Source of the DNA: Blastocatellia bacterium
Lineage (GTDB): Bacteria > Acidobacteriota > Blastocatellia > Chloracidobacteriales > JADJPF01
Direction: 5' to 3'
Assembly: GCA_025057015.1 (NCBI GenBank)
Contig: JANWYG010000007.1
Coordinates: 176,561-240,560 of the forward strand
DNA length: 64,000 bases
The notes below the pieces were generated by a model that worked only from the letters and a program-made list of their open reading frames with translations, made no database searches and was not told the DNA's origin. Made by a program: the position numbers and the translations under genes. Positions 45,308-55,200 of the stretch are shown here, piece after piece; positions within the stretch are counted from its first letter, which is position 1; each line of letters opens with the position of its first letter.

Positions 45308-46495
45308 ATGAAACGATTCTTTCCGATTTTTGTAGTAGTCTTCATAGACCTTCTAGGTTTCAGCATAATATTGCCACTGTTACCATATTATGCTTCGATT
45401 TTCCAAGCTACTCCAACTACTATAGGACTGCTGATAGCCACTTATTCCATATTCCAGTTCATCGCCTCACCGCTATTAGGTAGCCTTTCAGACAAGTATG
45501 GGCGCAAACCGCTTCTACTTTATAGCCAAATCGGTTCACTAATCGGCTTTCTATTACTTGCTTCCGCTGGCTCACTTCCCTACCCGCTAGTATGGCTATT
45601 TGTTGCAAGAGCGATAGATGGCCTGTCAGGTGGTAACATCACGGTCGCCCAAGCTTATATCAGCGATATAACGTCACCGGAAGAGCGCGCAAAGAGCTTT
45701 GGATTGATACTTGGCCTAGCATTTGGTTTTAGTTTTCTCATAGGAACGGGTTTGGGAGGGTTTCTGTCGCGTTATGGCTATACCATCCCAGCATATGTCG
45801 CTGCCTTTTTCTCTCTATGCAGTATCATCAGCACTCTGCTCATACTGCCTGAGACCCAAAACCGAACAGCAGAAGAGCGTAAGATACCTCTTCTATATCT
45901 AAAGGCATACACAAACATCGACAACTTGCGTAGACTCTATTATGTCTTCTTTCTCTTTTCACTATTCTTTTCGCTGTTTGTAACTACTTTCGCTCTATAT
46001 GCAGACCGACAGCTACACCTGACAGCGGAACAAGCAGGTTACACACTTGCTGGCGTCGGACTGTTAGGGATCATCTGGCAAGGGGGTATAGTAGGTCCGC
46101 TGGTCAAGCGGCTTGGTGAACGCAACGCTTTACTAGTAGGCATGTTGTCTAGCACCACAGGCTATTTCTCTATCCTGCTTGTAGACGAGTGGTGGAAACT
46201 GTCTTTTGCAGCCGTCTTTATCTCTTTTGGAAACGGAACTATTAGACCATCGCTTATGAGCCTACTTACCCAACTTGCACCGCCACAGCAGCGCGGAGGA
46301 GCGCTAGGGGTTGCAGCATCTATAGAAAGCCTCTCCCGCATAGCAGCACCCATACTGGGTGGATGGATCGTCGGCTCCCTGTATCCTTCTTGGATAGGCC
46401 TAGCCTCGGGCCTTCTGGCAGCAACAGCACTATTCGTCTCAATGACAATATCAGCTCCAGAAGAACCAGGCTATAAAGTTGCTACACAGCAATGA
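45308..46495 (+). CDS. MFS transporter, TetA/multidrug type
   Basis: 395 residues with 12 membrane segments. The loop 2-3 signature GSLSDKYGRKPLLL is the MFS motif A, and DGLSGGNITVAQAYISDIT and PEERAKSFG are characteristic of the tetracycline/multidrug antiporter branch. It probably exports a drug or metabolite with proton exchange. Its stop overlaps the start of the hydrolase pseudogene by 4 bases, so they were an operon. Confidence 0.93.
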   Translation: MKRFFPIFVVVFIDLLGFSIILPLLPYYASIFQATPTTIGLLIATYSIFQFIASPLLGSLSDKYGRKPLLLYSQIGSLIGFLLLASAGSLPYPLVWLFVARAIDGLSGGNITVAQAYISDITSPEERAKSFGLILGLAFGFSFLIGTGLGGFLSRYGYTIPAYVAAFFSLCSIISTLLILPETQNRTAEERKIPLLYLKAYTNIDNLRRLYYVFFLFSLFFSLFVTTFALYADRQLHLTAEQAGYTLAGVGLLGIIWQGGIVGPLVKRLGERNALLVGMLSSTTGYFSILLVDEWWKLSFAAVFISFGNGTIRPSLMSLLTQLAPPQQRGGALGVAASIESLSRIAAPILGGWIVGSLYPSWIGLASGLLAATALFVSMTISAPEEPGYKVATQQ

Positions 46496-47120
46496 AAATG
46501 CAAGTGCTTCTCAGCAACAATAGCAAGATAGCTTATGAGCACTATGAAGCAGCAACGTCACCTGCACCAGCAGTAGTCATACTACACGGCGCTGGAGGAT
46601 TAAGTCACGGCAGAAAGATGTTCGCTCAATCTGCAAAAATGATTGCCCGCAACAAAATTGCGGCCTTTATCCATACTACTTCGAGAGCACAGCTTTGTGT
46701 AATCTCTGTGGTGAAAATAAAATAAATTAACCACACACCAAAGCAAGCACAGAGAACACAGAGGCACAAAGAACACAAAGGGAGTACAAAGAAGAATTAA
46801 CCCTCTCTGTGCAATCTCTGTGTCCTCTGTGTCTCTGTGGTTAATTTATTTTTCACCACAGAGGCACAAAGAACACAAAGCAAGCACAGAGAACACAGAG
46901 GCACAAAGAACACAAAGGGAGTACAGAGGACACAAAGTCACAGAGGACACAAAGGATGCACAGGGAACACAACGTGGAGCATTATCTACATATACTAACT
47001 GGCCAAGAGCACTATCTGGAAGGAAAAGTAGGAGCCCTTGCTCTTAGGCTTACGCTGGAGTTCTTCAGACTTACTCTAGTTCGCTTCGAACACGTCGAAG
47101 ATTATCGTACTTCCATCTGA
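46492..47120 (+). pseudogene. Broken dienelactone-hydrolase-like gene
   Basis: The first 50-60 codons encode a typical alpha/beta-hydrolase start (VVILHGAGGLSHGR). At about 46668-46671 the reading frame shifts: the next frame continues as YPYYFESTAL, where the family has FIPHYFxRT, which indicates loss of one base. Homology then stops at a CACAGAG repeat (46691-46970). After the repeat, an open frame from about 46974 to 47120 contains GQEHYLEGKVGALALRLTLEFFRLTL, like the C-terminal helix of dienelactone hydrolases. The central 100 or more codons, including Cys and Asp, are gone. The gene overlaps the MFS gene by 4 bases and its remnant runs into the tail of the next gene. Confidence 0.7.
46691..46970. 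repeat. CACAGAG/AACACAAAG repeat cluster with inverted copy
   Basis: Units such as CACAGAGAACACAGAGGCAC and CAAAGAACACAAAGGGAGTAC recur, and about 48 bases at 46741-46788 return almost unchanged at 46878-46925. The segment CTCTGTGGTGAAAATAAA near 46706 reappears inverted near 46846-46866, so the cluster holds copies in both directions. This composition is common in intergenic repeats of several bacterial phyla. It lies inside the hydrolase pseudogene. No open frame here is convincing. Confidence 0.8.
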
Positions 47121-48824
47121 TTCTGGTGTATATCTGAACAAAACATATGTCAGGTCGTCGTGCTGAGGAGCGTTGCCGATAAAATCTTCAATACTTCTGA
47201 GCAAAGCCTGCGATATTTCCTTAAGAGGTAGTGTTCTATTTTCATATATCACTTTAATTAAACGCTCTTCACCAAATTCTTCACCAGCAACATTAGCCGC
47301 TTCAGTTACACCGTCAGTGAACAAACAAACTATATCACCTTCGCCAAGCGTCGTTTCTTCTACCTGATAGGTCGCTTTCTCGAACATCCCTAAGCAGAAA
47401 CCACCCTTACTTAGCCGTAGCACTTCACCGGTAGGCTTTATCACGAGCGGGGCATTATGCCCGGCATTGACAGAACAGAACTTACCGCTTGTTCTATCAA
47501 GTAGGCCATAGAAGAAAGTGATATAGCTATAGGGAGTCGTGCTACGACAGATGACTTTGTTTAACTTAGTGACCACATCTGCTAATTCATGCTGATCTAC
47601 AAGGGCTCGGAAAGTCGCCTGCAAGGTAGACACAAGCAGTGCTGCAGGTATTCCTTTACCGGAGACGTCAGCTATGACAAAGCCTGCCTGATCGTAGTCC
47701 TTCAAGACAAAGTCATAGTAATCACCTCCTACTGTATGACAAGGAATATTTATGCCTACTACTTCGAGATTTTCTATCTCAGGTGGCTCTTGTGGTAAGA
47801 TTTGCTTCTGTATACTAGCAGCGACTTCCAGTTCTTGCTCTATACGCTGCTTTTCCATGTGTTCAAGCAGAAGTTTAGCCTGCTCTACTTTTATAGCAGC
47901 CACAGAAGCTATAGTAGTAAGCACCTGCAGGTCAGCTTCGCTGAACCTTTGTTCGTAGGGATTGTCTACGTAGATCATCCCTATGACTTCCTCACGCAGC
48001 GCAAGCGGCACGGCCATGCAGGAACGTATTCCAGAAATCAGTATCGATTGCGCTCCGGCAAAACGCTCGTCTTGTAAAGCATCTGCAGTAAGTACTGACT
48101 TTTTTTGCATCACCAGATCGGAAACTCGCCTACTTATAGACACTTGACTTACTTCCTGGCCACTTTCTCTACAACGAGCAGCACGACAGACCAAATTGCC
48201 TTTATTATCCAGCAGCAACAGAAAGCCTCTATCGGCATTAATATACTCAAAGACTAACTCGAGGACATTTTCGAGCAGTTGTTCAAGCGACCAGTCAGAA
48301 AGCATCAGCCCGACCTTACTTACCAATGCAAGTAGGTCACGTTGGCGTGCATGCTTAATGAAATCTTCAGCTATTTGACTTTGCTGTTTCTTATCTAAAC
48401 CTTGTCCAGCAAAAAACACCCTGGACATATAAGCTGCAGCTTCAAGTCCGAGCGTCACTTGCTGTATTCCCTGCACGGCAGGCGATTCACTACGAAAGAC
48501 GATGCTCGCTTTGCCAGCTACTCCACTATCCGCAGCTTCTTTGTGATAGATAAGCCGGGTCTCGCCTATACGTATGCAATCCCCAGACTGCATGCACACT
48601 TGGCCCGTTACACGTACTTCATTCAGATAGGTACCGTTCTGACTACCTAAGTCAGTCAGCCAAAAGTCATTGCCGCGTAGCTCCAGCACAGCATGTAGTC
48701 GTGATGCAAACGAGTCAGTAATGTGTATATCTGCACGACTAGACCGACCTATAACCTGCTTTTGCCCGGACAGAAAAATCCTTCTTGGTTGTAGTCCCGG
48801 AGAACGAACTATCAAGTAGTACAT
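47076..48824 (-). CDS. FHA-GAF-SpoIIE protein phosphatase
   Basis: 582 residues. FHA domain at about 20-95 (GRSSRADIHITDSFASRLHAVL, SQNGTYLNEVRV), a GAF domain at about 175-325 (DRGFLLLLDNKGNLVC, MIYVDNPYEQRF), a coiled linker, then a SpoIIE-type PP2C phosphatase at about 345-575 (VGGDYYDFVLK, IADVSGKGIPAALLVSTLQ, CLFTDGVTEA). It likely dephosphorylates an anti-sigma antagonist, as RsbU and related proteins do, while the FHA domain reads phosphothreonine made by Ser/Thr kinases. Two such kinases are in this window. A 12-base tandem repeat (CTCGGCTCCGAT) lies just upstream. Confidence 0.92.
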   Translation of the reverse strand: MYYLIVRSPGLQPRRIFLSGQKQVIGRSSRADIHITDSFASRLHAVLELRGNDFWLTDLGSQNGTYLNEVRVTGQVCMQSGDCIRIGETRLIYHKEAADSGVAGKASIVFRSESPAVQGIQQVTLGLEAAAYMSRVFFAGQGLDKKQQSQIAEDFIKHARQRDLLALVSKVGLMLSDWSLEQLLENVLELVFEYINADRGFLLLLDNKGNLVCRAARCRESGQEVSQVSISRRVSDLVMQKKSVLTADALQDERFAGAQSILISGIRSCMAVPLALREEVIGMIYVDNPYEQRFSEADLQVLTTIASVAAIKVEQAKLLLEHMEKQRIEQELEVAASIQKQILPQEPPEIENLEVVGINIPCHTVGGDYYDFVLKDYDQAGFVIADVSGKGIPAALLVSTLQATFRALVDQHELADVVTKLNKVICRSTTPYSYITFFYGLLDRTSGKFCSVNAGHNAPLVIKPTGEVLRLSKGGFCLGMFEKATYQVEETTLGEGDIVCLFTDGVTEAANVAGEEFGEERLIKVIYENRTLPLKEISQALLRSIEDFIGNAPQHDDLTYVLFRYTPESDGSTIIFDVFEAN

Positions 48825-48873
48825 CGCATCTCGGCTCCGATCTCGGCTCCGTGGCCTTGGAATAGAAGCAACA

Positions 48874-48901
48874 GCCGAAGGAAAAGAGATACTCCTTCGG
48901 C
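48874..48901 (-). terminator. Hairpin after the superoxide dismutase gene
   Basis: GCCGAAGGA (48874-48882) and TCCTTCGGC (48893-48901) form a perfect 9-base stem. It follows the SOD stop by 10 bases on the minus strand. The tail is not U-rich. Confidence 0.45.
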
Positions 48902-48911
48902 AAAACGTACG

Positions 48912-49502
48912 TCAAGACAGACGTTTTTCTACAGTTTCCCAGCAGACGTTGGAGAAAAATGCCTCTATGTATTTGGCTCTCTCGGCAGGTTTATAGTCTA
49001 CCATGAAGGCATGTTCCCAAACATCCATCACGAGGATAGGCTTGAAGCCAGCCGGATGTCCTTCTTCATGCAGGGTAATCCAATGATTTGTCAGGTTGCC
49101 ATTTAGCGGATCTTCATAGAGTATCACCCAACCCACACCGCGCATAGTTCCAACTTTAACAAAATCATTTTTCCAGTTATCAAAGCTGCCAAAAGCACCC
49201 TCCAAGCGAGCATAAAGCTTGGAATCAGGCTTTATATCTGTAGCATTCCGTGTAAGGTTGCCAAAGTAATACTCGTGTAGCCGCATGCCGTTATATTCAA
49301 AGCCCAACCTGCGTTTCAGCTCAGCATACTCAGGAGTACCCGACTTACCTGCCCTTATCAGTTCATCGATCTGCTCGTTTAGCAAGTTCGTGTTCTTTAC
49401 GTATCCGGCATACAGTCCAAAGTGTACCTGCAGCTGCTGGTCAGAAATACCGTTTAGACCAGATAGATCAAACTTTTGCTCCTGATAGACTTGATTAGCC
49501 AT
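48912..49502 (-). CDS. Fe/Mn superoxide dismutase, variant
   Basis: About 196 residues from the ATG at 49502, preceded by GGAGG; the longer reading is not supported. SOD features are DVWEHAFMVDY (Asp and His ligands), GWVILYEDP, and the N-terminal and second His in VHFGLYAGYV and RLHEYYFGN. The usual HHxxYV and HNHxFW motifs are altered: the gate His (E. coli His30) seems replaced by Tyr. The fold and metal ligands look kept. It should convert superoxide to peroxide and O2. The metal cannot be told from the sequence. Confidence 0.85.
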   Translation of the reverse strand: MANQVYQEQKFDLSGLNGISDQQLQVHFGLYAGYVKNTNLLNEQIDELIRAGKSGTPEYAELKRRLGFEYNGMRLHEYYFGNLTRNATDIKPDSKLYARLEGAFGSFDNWKNDFVKVGTMRGVGWVILYEDPLNGNLTNHWITLHEEGHPAGFKPILVMDVWEHAFMVDYKPAERAKYIEAFFSNVCWETVEKRLS

Positions 49503-49586
49503 TCTTGCCTCCGCTTTATAATTTCTGCAGGGCAGATTATATAGACCCGTCAAGCTAATTGGCAAACCGAGGCTGCTAGGGTCAAC

Positions 49587-51716
49587 CTAACGTCGACTCC
49601 TGCGTTCAGGTCGTTCTGATTTATCCTCAACTTTCTCATCTCGCAGCACGGCGCGTCTACTTAGACGTATCTTGTTTGCTTCTACACTTATGCACTTGAC
49701 CATAAGTTGTTGACCTTCTTTGAGTTCGTCACGTACATTGCGCACCCGGTAGTCGGCCAACTCTGAAATATGTAGCAAACCTTCTATGCCTGGCAGAATT
49801 TCTACAAAAGCTCCAAACTCAGCTAGCCTAGTTACCGTGCCCAAATATGTCTTGCCGACTTCTACCTCGGCAGTGAGCTCCCTAATAAGTCGCACGGCTA
49901 GCTCAGCCATCTCGCTGTTTGTCGAGGCTATATGCACTAGGCCACTATCTTCTATATCTATCTTACAGCCAGTGCGCTCGACTAGTCCCTTAATAACTTT
50001 TCCTCCAGGCCCTATCAAGTCACGAATCTTTTCCGGCGAAATCTGTATCGAGAAAATCCTAGGTGCATAAACACTAAGTTGCTTACGAGGCTCAGCTAGG
50101 GTTTCTAGCATCTTGTTTAGGATAAATAACCGGCCTTGACGAGCCTGCTCTAGTGCTTCACTCATTATCTGAGCATTTATTCCTGACACTTTGATATCCA
50201 TCTGCAGCGCAGTAATTCCGGCTCGCGTACCTGCTACTTTAAAGTCCATATCTCCATAGTGATCTTCGGCACCTGCAATATCGGTCAAAATAGCATACTT
50301 GTTACCTTCCATCACGAGCCCCATAGCAACTCCGGCCACAGGAGCCTTTATAGGCACACCGGCATCCATCAGTGCCAATATACCTCCACAGATGGTAGCC
50401 ATCGATGATGAGCCATTCGATTCAGTTATGTCAGAAACGACTCGTATCGTGTAGGGCCATTCGGTCTCCAAAGGTATAACAGGTTCTATAGCCCGCATGG
50501 CAAGTGCTCCATGCCCCATTTCCCTGCGACCCGGCGCTCCCATCCTCCCGGTTTCACCTACGGAAAACGGCGGAAAATTATAGTTCAGCATAAAGCGACG
50601 ACCGACTTCGCCTTTTTCAAGATCATCCACATACTGAATGTCCTCCTTAGTACCTAGCGTCGCCGTCACCACAGCTTGAGTCTCACCTCTCGTAAACAGC
50701 GCGCTGCCATGGGTTCTAGGCAACCAACCTACCTCACATGATATAGGCCGTATCTCGGTAAAACGCCGCCCATCGGGCCGACGTCGATTCTGCAATATGT
50801 CCTCTCGGAAGATCTTCTCTTTGAGCCTATCAAATATTTCCGGCAGTTCAGCTTGCTTTTCGGCGGGCAAATCAGCAAATTCTGTCACAAGCGATGTTTT
50901 GAGCTCTTCTATCGCAGCATAGCTCTGCAGCTTAGTCTTGTTGCGTACATCCAGTGCTTCACGTAAACGCGTAAGGTACTTTCCCTCAACAGCCTTAACC
51001 AGTTCAGGATCATACTGTTTAACAGACACAGGGCGTTTAGGCTTACCTACAGCTTCACGCATCATCTTCTGTATTTGACAGAGCTTTCTTATCTCACCGT
51101 GTCCGAAAACTATCGCCTCTATTATCTCGGCCTCACTTACTTCCTTTGCACCAGCTTCTACCATCACTATTGCATCTTCCGAGCCTGCCACTACGAGGTT
51201 CAATTTAGAAGCACGCTGTTCACTATACGTAGGATTTACCACATACTGGCCGTCGATTAGCCCCACTCTTACACCAGCTATCGGTGTAGAAAATGGTATA
51301 TCAGACAAATACAGCGCCGCTGAAGCACCAGTAATCGCTAGCACGTCTGGATCATTATCAGTATCTGCTGAAATAACCATCGCTATAACTTGAGTCTCGC
51401 TCTTGTAGCCTTCTGCAAATAGCGGACGTATAGGACGATCTATCAAACGACTGGTAAGTATCTCTTTTTCCGTAGGCTTGCCTTCGCGCTTAAAATAACC
51501 TCCAGGAATGCGACCGGCAGCATAGCCATATTCCCTGTAATCGACCGTCAACGGGAAGAAATCAGCTGAAGATTCCTTCTTTTCACCTACAGCCGTGACT
51601 AACACCATGGTGTCGCCTAGCCGCACTATCACGGCACCATCAGCCTGCTTCGCTATCTTGCCCGTCTCTATAGAGTATTCTTTGCCACCTACTACAGTGG
51701 CCTTCTTTAAATACAT
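49587..51716 (-). CDS. pnp: Polynucleotide phosphorylase
   Basis: 709 residues, two RNase PH domains, KH domain (about 555-620; ISPEKIRDLIGPGGKVIKGL) and S1 domain (about 625-690). MFNYNFPPFSVGE-like and RREMGHGALAMRAI are core PNPase motifs. It degrades RNA from the 3' end with phosphate. It follows rpsO by 33 bases, the conserved rpsO-pnp order. Confidence 0.97.
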   Translation of the reverse strand: MYLKKATVVGGKEYSIETGKIAKQADGAVIVRLGDTMVLVTAVGEKKESSADFFPLTVDYREYGYAAGRIPGGYFKREGKPTEKEILTSRLIDRPIRPLFAEGYKSETQVIAMVISADTDNDPDVLAITGASAALYLSDIPFSTPIAGVRVGLIDGQYVVNPTYSEQRASKLNLVVAGSEDAIVMVEAGAKEVSEAEIIEAIVFGHGEIRKLCQIQKMMREAVGKPKRPVSVKQYDPELVKAVEGKYLTRLREALDVRNKTKLQSYAAIEELKTSLVTEFADLPAEKQAELPEIFDRLKEKIFREDILQNRRRPDGRRFTEIRPISCEVGWLPRTHGSALFTRGETQAVVTATLGTKEDIQYVDDLEKGEVGRRFMLNYNFPPFSVGETGRMGAPGRREMGHGALAMRAIEPVIPLETEWPYTIRVVSDITESNGSSSMATICGGILALMDAGVPIKAPVAGVAMGLVMEGNKYAILTDIAGAEDHYGDMDFKVAGTRAGITALQMDIKVSGINAQIMSEALEQARQGRLFILNKMLETLAEPRKQLSVYAPRIFSIQISPEKIRDLIGPGGKVIKGLVERTGCKIDIEDSGLVHIASTNSEMAELAVRLIRELTAEVEVGKTYLGTVTRLAEFGAFVEILPGIEGLLHISELADYRVRNVRDELKEGQQLMVKCISVEANKIRLSRRAVLRDEKVEDKSERPERRSRR

Positions 51717-51749
51717 TAATTTACTCCTCTCTTCTCGGCGAGACTCTGC

Positions 51750-52019
51750 TTATTTCCTCAAACCGAGTTTGTTAATAAGGGCTTGATAGCGATTTATGTC
51801 TTTACGTTTCAGGTAATCAAGGAGGCTACGGCGCTTGCTTACCAGCTTAAAAAGTCCACGTCTGGAATGATTGTCCTTTGTATGCGTTTTAAAGTGGACA
51901 GTTAAATCCTCAATGCGGCGCGTCAGAATAGCTACCTGCACTTCAGGCGAGCCGGTGTCAGTCTCATGCAATGCATGCTGTGCAATAATCTCCCTCTTAG
52001 CTTCTCTTGTAAGAGCCAC
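51750..52019 (-). CDS. rpsO: 30S ribosomal protein S15
   Basis: 89 residues from a [42 protein letters not shown] and LLDYLKRKD are the S15 signature. It binds 16S rRNA early in 30S assembly and in several bacteria also represses its own mRNA. A branched RNA element lies 36 bases upstream of the start. Confidence 0.98.
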   Translation of the reverse strand: MALTREAKREIIAQHALHETDTGSPEVQVAILTRRIEDLTVHFKTHTKDNHSRRGLFKLVSKRRSLLDYLKRKDINRYQALINKLGLRK

Positions 52020-52054
52020 GTCAGTTCTCTCTCCTTAAAAAATTTATAAGATTT

Positions 52055-52154
52055 TGTCGTCTACGTGCAGGTCTGCACTCTCGACACTTAGGGAGTGTAA
52101 GAGCCTAACTCTTCGGCAGTGACCCGTCAGGAGAGTTCTCAGACTGCAACGACA
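52055..52154 (-). promoter_or_regulatory. Branched RNA leader of rpsO, probable S15 autoregulatory site
   Basis: On the DNA, TGTCGT (52055-52060) pairs with ACGACA (52149-52154) and encloses hairpins GTGCA-GGTC-TGCAC (52065-52078), ACACT-TAGGG-AGTGT (52084-52098) and AGAG-CCTAA-CTCT (52100-52112). An alternative stem AACTCT (52107-52112)/AGAGTT (52132-52137) competes with the third. Three-way junctions bound by S15 occur in other bacterial rpsO leaders. Stability was not computed. Confidence 0.45.
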
Positions 52155-52241
52155 GGCGACTTGAGGCTTCCAAAAACAGGAAGTTCTAAGAATAACACTA
52201 CGAGCAGCGGTTGTAAATATCCCGGAGAGTAATCTAAGTGA

Positions 52242-52271
52242 ACCGTAGAGGAAGCTATGCTCCTCTACGGT
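52242..52271 (-). terminator. Perfect 11-base hairpin after the Oar-like gene
   Basis: ACCGTAGAGGA (52242-52252), loop of 8, TCCTCTACGGT (52261-52271). It starts 8 bases after the stop of the receptor gene. No U-run follows. Confidence 0.5.
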
Positions 52272-52279
52272 GCAAGAGT

Positions 52280-55200
52280 TTAGAAGATTATCTTAGCAGC
52301 AATTTGTATCTGGCGCTTTGGCAACGCAAAAGTCGAACGGCCTACACTACCATCATCTATCACTAGGCCATTGCGGTCAAAGTTTAACGTCGCATTCGGC
52401 GTACCTAGGTTAGTCCTATTAAGTATGTTGAAAAACTCGAATCGTAGCTGCAGCCTAGTTACATCGTTTACGAACGAAAGAGGTATGTTCTTGAGTACCG
52501 ACAGATCGAATGTTTGAAAGTCAGGCCCATGCAGCAAGTTACGAGCAGCACTGCCGATGCGAATGTTTCTGCCATTGCGAAAGACCGTGGTAGGTGCCCT
52601 AAATGCTGCCAAATTAAATCCAAATCCACCTCGTCCCTTCGGATCGCCTACGAGATTCGGCCTTACGCCGTTTTCACTAGTCGTGATGTTGAACGGAACA
52701 CCGGAACGAATCGAGGTGATAAGATTCAGTTGGAAGCCACCGAAAATTTTGTCCGCAACACCTTCGAGATTGATTGCCTTACCTTGCCCAATCGGCAGAT
52801 CGTAGACAACACTACCCGAAAAGATATGCCTTACATCAAACAAAGAGTGCCCATACTCGGCATTCATGTTGAGCGGATCTTGCGGACCGTTCAAGTTGCC
52901 GCCTCCGCTATTTTGAAACCTCGTATCAGGCCCCGAAGCGTTATCAAGCGCTTTTGAATAAGCATAAGAGAACAAGAAGGTCAAACCCTCTGAAAGCCTC
53001 TTGTTCAAACTTAGCTGTAACCCGTTGTAGTTAGAATAGGCACGATTTTCGAGAGCTTGCACGTTACTAAACTGACCGAACCTACTTGTAGCTGGAAACA
53101 TGTTAAATCCGTTCGCTGCCGAACCAAGTTGACGAGATGCTAGCAGTTTCAGCGCACGATTACCCACATATCCCACCGTCAATACATAGTTCTTTATGAA
53201 CTCATACTGTAACGACAAGTGATACTGGTGAATGTAAGGTGTGCGCCTATTCGGATCAACATAGACATAGACGCTGTTCGGATCGAGACGCTTCGGATCA
53301 ATAACGTTTGTCAATGTCGGGAAGCCAGTTCTTAGCGTAATACGTGAGCCATTAGGCAACACGCGAGGGAAGAATTGCGTAGGCTGTGAAGCCGGCGGAT
53401 TCTGCGTGAGGTTTGGAATACCAACGCTCTCCTGAGCATACAGCAGTCCATATCCACCGCGTAATACAAGATTTTTCTTTTCTGTCAGAGCATATGCGAA
53501 ACCAAACCGGGGACCAAAATTATTTCTATCTGGCTCTATGAGCGAGCGAGATCCATCGACGTTTGCAACTATTATCGTACGAGTAGCTATGTCAAAGTTA
53601 CCTTGTCTGTCCTGATCCTCAGTCGGATTTGCAAAATAGTCATACCGCAAGCCGAAGTTGAGCGTCAGGCGATCGTTCACCCGAAAATCATCTTGAATGT
53701 ACAGTCCGACTTCATTAAACGTTTGCAGGAACGGTCCGTTAACAAAACCGCGCTGCATAAAGGCTTGACCCACGCCAAGTAGTATGCTCGCCTGCGTATT
53801 TCCAGTTTCACCATCACCTATACCGAAGAAACCTTTGACTCCACCCGAACGGCCACCGTCAAACTGCTTAGAGCGACGATGCACTATCGAGCCACCAGCA
53901 CGAAAAGTATGACGTCCACGAATAAACGTCACCGAATCCCCTATGTAAATGCTCTTAGCTGGCACTGTAAACGGACCGCCATCACCTATGAACTCTATTC
54001 CGCCGACACCAGTGTTAAACCCCAAACCAGGAGCACCGGAAGTCTCCAACCGCCCATCATTGACGTTCGGAATACCAGCATCCCTAGCGTAGGTCTCACT
54101 AATACCGAGCGTGCCACCTACACCACCGTTCAGAATAGAAATGTCTATGCTGCTGTAGCCAAAACGAAAGTCATTTATCAGAGTCGGACTAAAGACGTGA
54201 GTGTCGCCTATAGCTAATTGGCGTGTGTTACCATTTTCGATACCGTTGCCAAACCCAGCCGGCGCTCGTTTGAAAATGCTAGCTCGTGTGCGAGTCTGGT
54301 TTGCAAAGGTATATCGCCCAAACAGCCTATTGTAAGCATTGAAGTTATGGTCGAGACGAACATCGAAAGAGTCTATCTTCTCAAGTATGTCCCGTGTAAA
54401 GCTAAAGTTGTTTACTACGCCAGCCTGATTAGGCAAATCATAAGTGTCAAGGACATTCAGCGCTGCTTGTCCACCTCCAGCCAGTATCCTATCAGTAGGA
54501 ATCACGTTGTTAGGAAACGGACGACCCGTCCTCGGATCGATAGGTACCCCAAAACCGGCCGCAGCAAAATCGGAAAAATCACCACGACGACTCTTTGCTG
54601 TAGGTACTGTTGTTACACCTGACTCGGGACGATTGTTGCGCTGACCAGCATAGTCACCAAAAAAGAACGTCTTGTCTTTGAATATTGGCCCACCTATAGA
54701 AAAACCAAACTCGTGGTTCTTAAAAGGTGCCTTAGGCGCCGGAGCACGATTACCAAAGTCACGAGCGTTTAGAGCACTGTTGCGATGAAAATAATAGATT
54801 GTCCCATGCACCTCATTTGTGCCAGACTTAAAACTGGACGAGATTACCGCTCCACCAGCTCGGCCATACTCGGCCGGAGGTGTTCCAGTAATCACTTTAA
54901 ATTCCCCTATAGCGTCAGGGTTGGAATACACGGCTATCTGCCCGAACAGCGGCTCGTTATTATCTATACCGTCTACAAGAAAATTGTTGAACGCCGGACG
55001 CTGTCCATTAGAGACTATATCTGAACCACCTGAAGCATCAAACCTAGCACCTTCTGTTCTCGGCCCAGGAGCTCCCTGACCACTTGCACCACCTGTCCCA
55101 CCACTTATCAGAGCATTTCCTCCACCTATACCTGCTGGTCTCACTACACCAGGAACCAGCGTAGCTAATTGAGTGTAGTTGCGACCATTAAGCGGTAGAT

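Noticed and set aside
45253..45366. N-terminal extension of the zinc-ribbon membrane protein
   Set aside because: It would overlap the MFS gene start, and the internal ATG at 45252 gives a compact protein.
46740..46960. CRISPR-like array
   Set aside because: Repeats are of mixed length, appear in both orientations, and have no regular unique spacers. No cas gene is nearby.
46820..47047. 75-residue open frame in the CACAGAG cluster
   Set aside because: It is composed of translated repeat units with no ribosome site, and its frame differs from the hydrolase remnant.
52030..52250. tRNA or small rRNA in the rpsO upstream region
   Set aside because: No T-loop motif, acceptor pairing or CCA-like end; the hairpins fit an mRNA leader better.
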